Shown one piece after another: positions 22,670 to 29,908 of a stretch of 41,825 nt of DNA. The position numbers and the translations under genes were made by a program. Source of the DNA: Verrucomicrobiia bacterium. GTDB lineage: Bacteria; Verrucomicrobiota; Verrucomicrobiia; Verrucomicrobiales; Akkermansiaceae. Where the stretch lies: NCBI GenBank assembly GCA_030430455.1, contig JAUIJB010000028.1, forward strand, positions 1 through 41,825. Reading direction: 5' to 3'. The notes under the pieces are model-generated. The model was not told where the DNA came from. It did no database searches and was given only the letters and a program-made list of their open reading frames with translations. Numbering within the stretch: the first letter of the stretch is position 1; every line of letters begins with the position of its first letter.

Positions 22670-25035
22670 GGGGTCGTCGGATCGGCGACGCGAGGATGTA
22701 CCGATTTCCCCGGGAGGGCAAGTTTTGCGGAGTTAACCAGAGCAAGTGAGCCAAGTGAGCTGAGCGGCATGAGCACGGCGGCGAGCAGGGGATTCATGGC
22801 CCCGGCGAGGCAGATGGCCACCGCGACGAGGTTGTAGGCGACCGTGAAGGCGAAGGCCCGGTGGATCCCGGCGCTGCGCGAGGCGGCGATCCGGAACAGG
22901 TCGGGCAACCAGGCGAGTCCACTGCCGAGGGTGAAAAAATCGGCCTTTTGCTCCAGCAGTGAGCGGTCGGCGACCGGAGTGCCGGTGACCAGGGCGCGGT
23001 CGAAGGCGAGCGAGTCGTTGGCGCCATCGCCGAGGTAGAGGGTGTCGGAGCCGCCCAGTTCGCCGAGCAGGCGGGCCTTGTCGTCCGGGCTCAGGCCGCC
23101 GTGGGCGCGGGCCGGCTCGAATCCGAGCTCGGCGGCGAAGCGGGCGACCTTGTCCGGGTGGTCGCCGGAGAGCAGGTGGAGGGTGAGCCCGCGGCGGCGC
23201 GCCCAGTCGAGAATCGCCGCGGTGTCCGGCCGCAGGGCGTCGTGGAAACGAAAGGCCGCGACCGGATCGCCGCCGCTCGACAGAAGCGTGGCCCCGGCGT
23301 CGCCCGCGGCACGCCAGCCGGGCCGGCCGAGCGCCCAGCGGACGCCGTCGACCGTGGCCTCGACGCCGCAGCCCGGCTGCTCGCGGACCTCGGTGCGCGG
23401 CTTGGAGGCGAGCAGCCGCTGGCCGCGCGAGCCGAGCGACTCGAGCAGGGTGCGCGCCTGCGGGTGGCAGGAGCCGGAAGTGAGGGTGACGAGGGCGGTC
23501 GCCGCCGCGTCGTCGAGCGCCTCAACCGCTGCGGGGTTGTCGAGCACGGGGCGTTCGAGGGTCAGGGTGCCGGTCTTGTCGAAGACGAGTTGGCGCACCC
23601 GGCGCAGCCGCGACCACAGGCTCGAGCGCCGCACGAAGACGCCCGTGCGACAGGCCAGCTGGGTGGCGCGCTCGTCGGCGAAGGGGATCGCGATGCCGAG
23701 CGCGCAGGGGCAGGAGACGACGAAGATCGAGATCATCACCTGCAAAGCGTCGGGTGTCCCGCCGCGTGGCAGCCAGGCGATGAATCCCGCCACGCCGACG
23801 ACGATCACGGCACTCAGGTAGGCGCGCAGGATCCGCTGGAGTCCGGGCGAGCCGTGCTCACTCGCGGTTTCGGCGGTCAGCCGGGAAAGCAGCGAATCGG
23901 CCCAGGTCTCGTCGGCCCGGAAGCGCGCCGGGCGGCGGCTGAGGAGGATGGCACCGGCCGGCAGGCGGGTGCCGGGGCCGACGGGGACCGGTTCGGGCTC
24001 GCCGTGGATCCACTCGAGCGAGACCTCGGCCTGCTCGGCGCCGAGGGTGGCGGCGACGGGCAGGGCCTTGCCCGGGGCGAGGTCGAAGGCGTCGCCGACC
24101 GCGATCTTCTCCAGCGCCAGCTCGCCATCGGGCCCGGGGTAACTGGCCGCGACCGGCGAGCGTCGCGCCATCCGGCCGCGGTTCTTCTCGACCGCGATCG
24201 TCTGCAGCCAGCGGCCGCCGAGCATGAGAAAGACGAAGGTGCTGACGAAGTCGAAGTAGAGCAGCTCGCGGTGTCCGGAAGCCCAGCCGACGATCGATCC
24301 GAGGTAGGCGGTGACCAGGCCGAGGGCGATGGGCAGGTCGATGTGGATCGTGCGCGCGCGCAGGGCCCGCCAGGCCCGGCTGATGAACCAGGCGCCGCCG
24401 ACGAGCATCGACAGGGTGGCCGAAATGAAGGCGATCAGGCGGAACAGGCCGGCGAACTCGAAGTCGTCGGGCATGCCGAGGTAGTGCGGCAGCGAGAAGC
24501 CCATCGCGTTGAGGGCGAAGGCGAAGCACAGCCCGGTGCGGGCGGCGAGTCCGGTGCCCTCCTGGTGCCCCGACCCGACGCCCGCCGGCACCGGGGTGTA
24601 GCCGAAGGAGACCAGCTCGCGGGCGAACTCCGGCAGCCGGGTCTCGCCGGGGCGCCACTCGAGGCGCAGCGAGCCGCGGGCCGGGTTCGAGACCGCGCGG
24701 ACGGCGCCGGGTTGCTGCTCGAAGAGGCGCTCGACCAGCCACACGCAGGCGACGCAGGAGAGCCCCTCGACGCGGCAGTCGAGCCGGGCGGGCCGCCCGG
24801 CCTCGGCGGCTTCCTCCTCGGCCCTGGCGGCGGCCTGCTCGAGCCAGTCGAGCTCGGGGTCCTCGAAGGGGCGGCCCTTGACCGGCGCGAGGACGGCGTT
24901 ACGGCGCAGCTCGTAGAAGCGGTCGTGGCCGGTGGCGTGGATCAGGTCGTGGACGCACTCGCAGCCCTTGCAGCAGAAGCGCTCGTCCTCCCGCGCGGGC
25001 GAGAAGGGGGTGCCGCAGTGCTCGCAGGTCGCCAT
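22621..25035 (-). CDS. ccoI: Copper-translocating P1B-type ATPase of the CcoI/FixI type
   Basis: 804 aa. Moves copper across the inner membrane to supply CuB of cbb3 oxidase. The N-terminal zinc-finger-like cluster CEHCGTPFS-FCCKGCECVHDL (4-31) is the hallmark of the CcoI/FixI subgroup. The heavy-metal-associated site is GLSCVACVWLVE (91-102). The transmembrane metal site is CPC (442-444 in SCPCALG), the phosphorylated Asp is in DKTGT (486-490), HP is in SCHPQA and GDGANDSLAF ends the P-domain. The actuator loop reads IHGEPEP instead of the usual TGE. The C-terminal ~30 residues are Pro/Ser-rich and overlap the downstream regulator. It follows safE by 6 nt and probably belongs to the ccoG-started run. 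Confidence 0.9.
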   Translation of the reverse strand: MATCEHCGTPFSPAREDERFCCKGCECVHDLIHATGHDRFYELRRNAVLAPVKGRPFEDPELDWLEQAAARAEEEAAEAGRPARLDCRVEGLSCVACVWLVERLFEQQPGAVRAVSNPARGSLRLEWRPGETRLPEFARELVSFGYTPVPAGVGSGHQEGTGLAARTGLCFAFALNAMGFSLPHYLGMPDDFEFAGLFRLIAFISATLSMLVGGAWFISRAWRALRARTIHIDLPIALGLVTAYLGSIVGWASGHRELLYFDFVSTFVFLMLGGRWLQTIAVEKNRGRMARRSPVAASYPGPDGELALEKIAVGDAFDLAPGKALPVAATLGAEQAEVSLEWIHGEPEPVPVGPGTRLPAGAILLSRRPARFRADETWADSLLSRLTAETASEHGSPGLQRILRAYLSAVIVVGVAGFIAWLPRGGTPDALQVMISIFVVSCPCALGIAIPFADERATQLACRTGVFVRRSSLWSRLRRVRQLVFDKTGTLTLERPVLDNPAAVEALDDAAATALVTLTSGSCHPQARTLLESLGSRGQRLLASKPRTEVREQPGCGVEATVDGVRWALGRPGWRAAGDAGATLLSSGGDPVAAFRFHDALRPDTAAILDWARRRGLTLHLLSGDHPDKVARFAAELGFEPARAHGGLSPDDKARLLGELGGSDTLYLGDGANDSLAFDRALVTGTPVADRSLLEQKADFFTLGSGLAWLPDLFRIAASRSAGIHRAFAFTVAYNLVAVAICLAGAMNPLLAAVLMPLSSLGSLALVNSAKLALPGKSVHPRVADPTTPWQNPPPMPGASSSAC

Positions 25036-25041
25036 CGCGGG

Positions 25042-25746
25042 CTAGTGGCAGCAGCTGGGAAGTTCGGCCGGCACCTCGGCGGCGCCCGCCGCCGGGAACG
25101 GCAGCGTGTCGTGCAGGCGCCAGGCGAGGACGATGGCGGCGGTCAGCGCGAGCCCGCGCTGGATGCGCGCCATGGTCCGCGGGGTCAGGCGCACGCGCAG
25201 CCGGTGGAACTGCGACTGGGCGAGCCACAGCAGCGGCACGGTGCCGAGCCCGAAGGCGAGGGCGGCCTCGGCGCCGTGGACGGCGGAGCCGGAGGCCATC
25301 AGCGCGATGAACACCGCATACAGCGGACCGCAGGGCAGGAAGGGGGTGAGCCCGCCCATGGCGGCGGCCGCGGTCACCGGGCCGAGGCGCCGGAGGCGCA
25401 GGCGGGCGCGCGCGGTCAGGCGGGTGAGCAGGGCCGGGCGCGGGATGCGCTTGTCGAGCCCGCTGGCGACGATGACCAGGGCGACGACCAGCGCCCACGG
25501 CAGCAGCACCGCCGGCGAGTCGAAGAACCAGCCCAGCGGGATGCTGCCGAGCGAGCCGCAGATCGCGCCGATGACGGCGTAGGCGCCCAGCCGGCACAAG
25601 TGGTAGAGCGAGGTGGAGGCGAGGCGTTCGCCCTCGCTTCGCGACATGGTGCCGATGCCGCAGGCGATCGGCCCGCACATCCCGGCGCAGTGCACGCTGG
25701 TGGCGAGTCCGATGGCGAGGGCGCCGAGGGTGGTGGTGGGATCCAT
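25042..25746 (-). CDS. SafE/UreH_2-type membrane protein, cbb3 maturation-associated
   Basis: 234 aa, six hydrophobic segments. The N-terminal SVHCAGMCGPIACG motif, with two Cys in the first helix and its loop, plus GGLTPFLPCGPLYAVF, are the signature of the sulfite-exporter/UreH_2 family. Such proteins sit beside ccoGHIS in many genomes and are thought to help copper or heme-protein maturation. The mature end (VPAELPSCCH) carries Cys-Cys-His, a possible extra metal ligand. ATG 25746 lies 36 nt after the preceding small gene. Confidence 0.85.
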   Translation of the reverse strand: MDPTTTLGALAIGLATSVHCAGMCGPIACGIGTMSRSEGERLASTSLYHLCRLGAYAVIGAICGSLGSIPLGWFFDSPAVLLPWALVVALVIVASGLDKRIPRPALLTRLTARARLRLRRLGPVTAAAAMGGLTPFLPCGPLYAVFIALMASGSAVHGAEAALAFGLGTVPLLWLAQSQFHRLRVRLTPRTMARIQRGLALTAAIVLAWRLHDTLPFPAAGAAEVPAELPSCCH

Positions 25747-25782
25747 CGAGGGTCGCTTGAGGGTTGCCGGTGCGTGCTCCGC

Positions 25783-25941
25783 TCAGTGCCCGCCGGCGGG
25801 GGCCTCCACCTGTTCCGGCGCGTGTTTCACGGCGATCGTGATCAGCGCGCTCCAGGCGCCGAGCAGCAGGGCGAAGGCGAGGAAGACGAAGATCCAGGGA
25901 TGTCGGACGAGCAGGGAGGGCTTGTTCTCGGAGGGTTTCAT
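25783..25941 (-). CDS. Small FixH/CcoH-like single-helix membrane protein
   Basis: 52 aa, from ATG 25941 to TGA 25783. An N-terminal charged stretch is followed by one membrane helix (WIFVFLAFALLLGAWSALITI, residues ~16-36) and a short tail AVKHAPEQVEAPAGGH. Reading frame, composition and position between ccoG (31-nt gap) and the SafE-type gene (36-nt gap) match the place of ccoH/fixH. It is shorter than canonical CcoH (~130-170 aa) and shows no FixH motif, so equivalence is only positional. Confidence 0.6.
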   Translation of the reverse strand: MKPSENKPSLLVRHPWIFVFLAFALLLGAWSALITIAVKHAPEQVEAPAGGH

Positions 25942-25972
25942 CGGGTGGGAAGGAGTGGCGGGTGAATGGGGA

Positions 25973-27376
25973 TCACGGCTGCAACGACTTGGGGTCGGGG
26001 CCGAGGAAGCGGCCCTTGTGGGTGATCACGACATTACCGGGTTGCCCGGTCACCTCAAGAGTCAGTTCGACCGGGCCGGCGTAGTGCTCGTCGGTGACCA
26101 CGACGATGGCCGGCCGCAGCAGCTCGCCCAGCGGCGGCACGGTGATCGGCTGGCCCGCGCCGCTGAGCGTGTAGCCCTCCGGGGCGTCGACCAGCCGGGT
26201 GGAGAAGGTGGCCGGCTGGTTGCGCTTGTTGTGGAAGCGGACCTGGTAGTGGTTGCGGACCGTGTTGCCGGCGGCGAAGAAGGGCTGCCCGCGCATCCGC
26301 GAGAAGTCGGCGGTGTAGGGCTTGGCCTTGCGGCTGGCGGTGAAGCCGAAGGCGCACAAACCGAGCAGCCCCAGCGCGGTGTAGGCGAGGATCCGCGGGC
26401 GGACGAAGCGCCGCTTCTGGCCGGCCAGGCCCTTCATCGAGTCGTAGCGGACCAGCCCCTTGGGCCGGTCGATCTTCTCCATGATCTCGTCGCAGGCATC
26501 GATGCAGGCGGCGCAGCCGATGCACTCGAGTTGCAGGCCGTTGCGGATGTCGATGCCGGTCGGGCAGACGTTGACGCAGCGCTTGCAGTCGATGCAGTCG
26601 CCCTCGACCTTGCCCTTCGCGCCGCGCGGCTCGCCACGGCCCTCGTCGTAGCCGATGATCACCGTGTCGTCGTCGGTGAGCGCGCTCTGCAGCCGGCCGT
26701 AGGGGCACATGATGATGCAGAACTGCTCGCGGAACCAGCCGAAGCAGAACCACAGCACGAGGGTCAGGAAGGCGACGATGCCGAAGGCGGTGGCATGCTG
26801 CAGCGGGCCCTCCTGCATGTAGCCGTAGAGGCGGTCCAGCGGGATGAAGTAGGACAGGAAGATGTGGGCGATCGCCGCGGTGCAGAGGAGGTAGAGGCCG
26901 TGCTTGAGGACCCGCCGCGCCAACTTGCCGGCGGTCATGGGGGCGGCGGCGAGCTTCTTGCGCTCCGGCGCGTCGCCGTCGATGATCCGCTCGATGCGGC
27001 GGAAGATGTGCTCGAGAAAGACGGTGTAGGGGCAGGCCCAGCCGCACCACAGCCGGCCGAGCAGCGAGGTGACGAAGAACAGCGAGAAGCCCAGGCCGGT
27101 GATGCCGAAGAACATCACCCAGAGGTCCTGCGGCACCAGGGTGAGGCCGAAGACATGAAAGCGGCGGTTCTCGATGTCGAAGAGCACCGCGGGGTTGCCG
27201 TTGACCGGGATCCACGGCAGCAGGGCGTAGATGGCCAGCAGCACGATGCCGAAGACCCGCCGCCAGCGGGTCCACCAGCCGCGGACGTCGGCCGGATAGA
27301 GGAAAAAGCGCGAGCCATCCTCGTTGATCGTCGTGACGGAATCGAGGTTCGGCTTCTTCGGTGTCGGCGCAGCCAT
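25973..27376 (-). CDS. ccoG: cbb3 oxidase accessory iron-sulfur protein CcoG
   Basis: 467 aa. Integral membrane ferredoxin-like Cu(II) reductase that assists cbb3 assembly. Four or five N-terminal helices precede a two-cluster 4Fe-4S site: CIDCKRCVNVCPTG, then CIGCAACIDAC, eight cysteines in all. The WCGWACPYTVFLEHIFRRIER and FCIIMCPYGRLQ segments are the CcoG/RdxA signatures. The C-terminal ~130 residues are an Ig-like IG-CcoG domain (NHYQVRFHNKRNQPATFS). ATG 27376 is chosen because MAAPTPKKPNLDSV starts just before the conserved core; an earlier in-frame ATG lies in unrelated sequence. Confidence 0.93.
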   Translation of the reverse strand: MAAPTPKKPNLDSVTTINEDGSRFFLYPADVRGWWTRWRRVFGIVLLAIYALLPWIPVNGNPAVLFDIENRRFHVFGLTLVPQDLWVMFFGITGLGFSLFFVTSLLGRLWCGWACPYTVFLEHIFRRIERIIDGDAPERKKLAAAPMTAGKLARRVLKHGLYLLCTAAIAHIFLSYFIPLDRLYGYMQEGPLQHATAFGIVAFLTLVLWFCFGWFREQFCIIMCPYGRLQSALTDDDTVIIGYDEGRGEPRGAKGKVEGDCIDCKRCVNVCPTGIDIRNGLQLECIGCAACIDACDEIMEKIDRPKGLVRYDSMKGLAGQKRRFVRPRILAYTALGLLGLCAFGFTASRKAKPYTADFSRMRGQPFFAAGNTVRNHYQVRFHNKRNQPATFSTRLVDAPEGYTLSGAGQPITVPPLGELLRPAIVVVTDEHYAGPVELTLEVTGQPGNVVITHKGRFLGPDPKSLQP

Positions 27377-27453
27377 GGTGGATCGGGCGCAAGGTGCCAC
27401 GGCGTCCTTTGGGGAGCTAGGCATTCCTTGTCGAAGGTCGGGCCGATTTGCCT

Positions 27454-27470
27454 CGAATCGCCCCGATTCG
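27454..27470. promoter_or_regulatory. Inverted repeat upstream of ccoG
   Basis: CGAATCG-CCC-CGATTCG, a perfect 7-bp palindrome with a 3-nt centre, 78 nt before the ccoG ATG. The intergenic region 27377-27691 (315 bp, no gene) otherwise holds three tandem GTCGCCGAT units (27627-27653) near the divergent lipoprotein. No TTGAT-N4-ATCAA FNR-type box was seen. Confidence 0.4.
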
Positions 27471-27626
27471 TGCAGAAAATGCGCAGTGGACCGGCGGCGA
27501 CCGTGCCCCGCCTCGGATTCCTTGCAGCCCGACGAACGGCTGCTAGGCTGGCCGGGTTGGCTGCGGCGCCTGCCCCGGGCCACTCCTGCGCGAAACCCGC
27601 GCCGGTTGGGCCTCACCGGGCACCGA

Positions 27627-27653
27627 GTCGCCGATGTCGCCGATGTCGCCGAT
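27627..27653. repeat. Three tandem 9-bp repeats
   Basis: Three exact GTCGCCGAT units, with a fourth degenerate unit (CTCCCCGAT) right after them. They lie 39 nt before the lipoprotein ATG. Function unknown; a slippage product or a regulatory spacer are both possible. Confidence 0.6.
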
Positions 27654-27691
27654 CTCCCCGATGCTTCCCAACCTCCCGACCCCAAGTGATC

Positions 27692-27871
27692 ATGAAAGAC
27701 CTGAGTTTGTTGATGGCCGCCTTCGCGATGTTCGCGGTGTTCGCCTTGGCCTCCTGTGAGAAGAAGACCCCGGAAGAAAAGGCCGCCGAGGACATGAAGG
27801 AAGCCGCCGAGTCCGTTGGCGATGCCGTCAAGGAGATCGGCGAAAGCATCGAGGATGCCGCCAAGGAATAA
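27692..27871 (+). CDS. Small lipoprotein with amphipathic helix
   Basis: 59 aa. The signal peptide (LSLLMAAFAMFAVFA) ends in lipobox LASC, lipidated at Cys22. The mature ~38 residues are EKKTPEEKAAEDMKEAAESV-like heptads of Lys/Glu/Ala that would form one long amphipathic helix, like Lpp/OsmB/EcnAB-type small lipoproteins. It has no clear relation to the efflux operon 156 bp downstream, though it is read in the same direction. The start ATG is the only one near the signal peptide. Confidence 0.7.
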   Translation: MKDLSLLMAAFAMFAVFALASCEKKTPEEKAAEDMKEAAESVGDAVKEIGESIEDAAKE

Positions 27872-27997
27872 GGCGAATCGCGCCCCGGAAGGGGCCCGGA
27901 CACTGCGGATGCGGCCGACATGGCCGATACCGCCGACAAGGCGCCTCCAGCGGGAACAGAACCCGGATTTCCCCTCGGGATCAAATTCCCGTTTGAC

Positions 27998-28013
27998 TTG
28001 ACCGACCGGTCAA
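27998..28013. promoter_or_regulatory. TetR-type operator palindrome
   Basis: TTGACC-GACC-GGTCAA, a perfect 6-bp palindrome with a 4-nt centre, 15 nt before the tetR ATG (28028). Its size and site fit autoregulation of the efflux operon by TetR. A TTGACT (27993-27998) overlapping it could be the -35 box. Confidence 0.6.
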
Positions 28014-28027
28014 CTAGGGGTCTGGGC

Positions 28028-28660
28028 ATGGATTCCATGAGCCCCGCGCGCTTGCGCCTCCTCGAGGCGATGGTCGATGCGATCTGGGAGAGCAGCTATG
28101 GGACCAGCTCGGTGGAGCGCATCTGCGAGCGGGCCGATGTCCGCAAGGGCAGTTTCTACCACTTTTTCCGCTCCAAGACGGCGCTGGCGGTGGCGGCGCT
28201 CGAGCACCTGTGGGAGACCCGCAGCCTGCCGGCCTTGGCGCAGGTCTTCACCGCCGAGCGCACGCCGCGGGAGCGCATCGAGAAGCTCATCGAGTACTGG
28301 CACCGGCGCTCGATCGAGAGCCTCGAGGAGAAGGGCCGGGTGCTCGGCTGCCCCTACTTCAATGTCGGTGCCGAGACCGCCGCGGCCGAGCCGGAGCTGT
28401 CGGCCAAGGCACGCGAGATCCTCGACCGCTACCAGGACCGGTTCGAGGCCACCCTGCGCGAGGGCAAGGACCTCGGTGAGTTCTCGATCGACGACCCGGC
28501 GGAGACCGCGGCGTGCATTTTCTCGATGATGGAAGGCTGCTCGACCCAGGCGCGGATCCACAACGACCCGGAACGCGTGCACCATCTCGCGGATCCGATC
28601 GGCCGCCTGATCGGCGCCGAGCTCAAGCCCGCAGCCGCGGCCATCCCCACCGAATCCTGA
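28028..28660 (+). CDS. TetR-family transcriptional repressor
   Basis: 210 aa. The N-terminal helix-turn-helix (TSSVERICERADVRKGSFYHFFRSK, ~25-49) is the TetR recognition domain, and the rest is a helical ligand-binding domain (residues 60-200). The operator palindrome 15 nt upstream and the efflux genes 2 nt downstream indicate local repression of the pump, relieved by its substrates. Starts at 28028 and 28037 are both possible; an earlier frame start (27920) would put the operator inside the gene and is rejected. Confidence 0.88.
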   Translation: MDSMSPARLRLLEAMVDAIWESSYGTSSVERICERADVRKGSFYHFFRSKTALAVAALEHLWETRSLPALAQVFTAERTPRERIEKLIEYWHRRSIESLEEKGRVLGCPYFNVGAETAAAEPELSAKAREILDRYQDRFEATLREGKDLGEFSIDDPAETAACIFSMMEGCSTQARIHNDPERVHHLADPIGRLIGAELKPAAAAIPTES

Positions 28661-28662
28661 TC

Positions 28663-29907
28663 ATGGCGAAGCGAAATCTCCAAGCGCTGGTGTGGACCGG
28701 CATCGTCCTCCTGCTGGTCGTCACCGTCTGGTTCGGCCTCAAGGCACTGAGGTCGGCGAAACCCGCGGAGGCGGGCCAGGCCGGCGGCGGGCGGCCGCCG
28801 GCGGTGGTCATCGTGCGTCCGGTTGCGGAGCGGGCGGTCGCCCGGACGCTGAGCGCCACCGGGACCCTGCGCGCGGTGCGCCGCGCCGAGGTGGCGGCGC
28901 GCGAGTCGGCGGCGGTCGACGAGATCACGGTCGAGGAAGGCGACCTCGTCGAGGCCGGTGCGGTGCTGGCGAGGCTCGACCCGCGGCGGCTCGAGGCGCA
29001 GATCCAGGAGGGCCGCGCGGCCTTGACCGCAGCCGGGGCGGAGCTCACCCAGCGCGAGGCCGAGCACGAGCGGGCGCTGCGCGACGAGGAGATGATGCGC
29101 GGCCTGTGGGACCAGCGCGCCGTGGCCGAGCGCGAGTACCTGGACAGCCTGCGCGAGATGAAGGTGGCGGCGGCGCGGGAGAACGCCGCGCGCGAGGCGA
29201 TCGAGGCGGCGCGCAAGCGTCTCGAGCTGCTCGAGGTGCGGCTGGCCGACCTCGACGTCCTGGCCCCCTTCGACGGCCGGGTGGTGGCGCGGCACAGCGA
29301 GCTCGGCGAGTGGCTGAGCGAGGGCGCGCCGGTGGTGACGCTGGTGTCGACCGGCGAGGCCGAGGCCTGGTTGCAGTTGCCGGAACGCCACGTCGCCGAG
29401 CTGAGGAAGGCCTCGCCCGAGGAGGTCGAGATCCGCGTCTCGGGCAGCAAGGTTCCGCTGCGCGCCGACCGGTTGTCGCTGATTCCCGACGTCGACGGCC
29501 GCTCGCGGCGATTCATCCTGGTGGCCCACCTGCCGGACCCCGAGCACCTGCTGACGCCCGGGACTTCGGTCGAGGCGACCGTCCCGATCGGTGCGCCCAC
29601 GCCGCACCTGGTGGTCTCCTCCGATGCCGTGCTCAAGAGCTACGCCGGGCACTACGTGTTCATCCCGGAGGTCCCGGAAGGTGGCGGCGAGGGGCCGCCG
29701 ATGGCGAAGCGGGTCGACGTCGACGTCCTGTTCGAGCGCAACGGCGAGTCGTTCCTCGGCGAGGGCGAGCTGAAGGTCGGCGACCAGGTGGTCATCGAGG
29801 GCAACGAGCGCTTGTTCCCGAACTCGCCGATCGACCCGCGGCCGGAGGAACCGGCCCGTGGGGAGGAACCGGGCGGCAACGCCGCAACCCCGGGGGGCGG
29901 GCGCTGA
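28663..29907 (+). CDS. RND efflux periplasmic adaptor (membrane fusion protein)
   Basis: 414 aa. An N-terminal anchor helix (ALVWTGIVLLLVVTVWFGL) is followed by the biotinyl-lipoyl half motifs (TGTLRAVRRAEVAARESA ... VEEGDLVEAGAVLARLD), a coiled-coil hairpin of ~90 residues (QIQEGRAALTAAGAELTQ ... ARKRLELLEVRL), then VLAPFDGRVVARHSELGEWL, which closes the lipoyl domain, and a beta-barrel. This is the AcrA/MdtA plan. It lies 2 nt after tetR and 1 nt before the pump gene. It bridges pump and outer-membrane channel across the periplasm. Confidence 0.92.
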   Translation: MAKRNLQALVWTGIVLLLVVTVWFGLKALRSAKPAEAGQAGGGRPPAVVIVRPVAERAVARTLSATGTLRAVRRAEVAARESAAVDEITVEEGDLVEAGAVLARLDPRRLEAQIQEGRAALTAAGAELTQREAEHERALRDEEMMRGLWDQRAVAEREYLDSLREMKVAAARENAAREAIEAARKRLELLEVRLADLDVLAPFDGRVVARHSELGEWLSEGAPVVTLVSTGEAEAWLQLPERHVAELRKASPEEVEIRVSGSKVPLRADRLSLIPDVDGRSRRFILVAHLPDPEHLLTPGTSVEATVPIGAPTPHLVVSSDAVLKSYAGHYVFIPEVPEGGGEGPPMAKRVDVDVLFERNGESFLGEGELKVGDQVVIEGNERLFPNSPIDPRPEEPARGEEPGGNAATPGGGR

Positions 29908-29908
29908 G

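Noticed and set aside
22621..25035. Copper detoxification ATPase CopA
   Set aside because: The N-terminal CxxC/FCCKGC cluster and ccoG neighbourhood fit the assembly type CcoI instead.
27627..27653. Three 9-bp tandem units considered as a CRISPR fragment
   Set aside because: Units are too short, have no spacers, and no cas gene is nearby.
27920..28027. An upstream start for the TetR gene
   Set aside because: It would place the operator palindrome within the coding region and adds residues with no TetR similarity.
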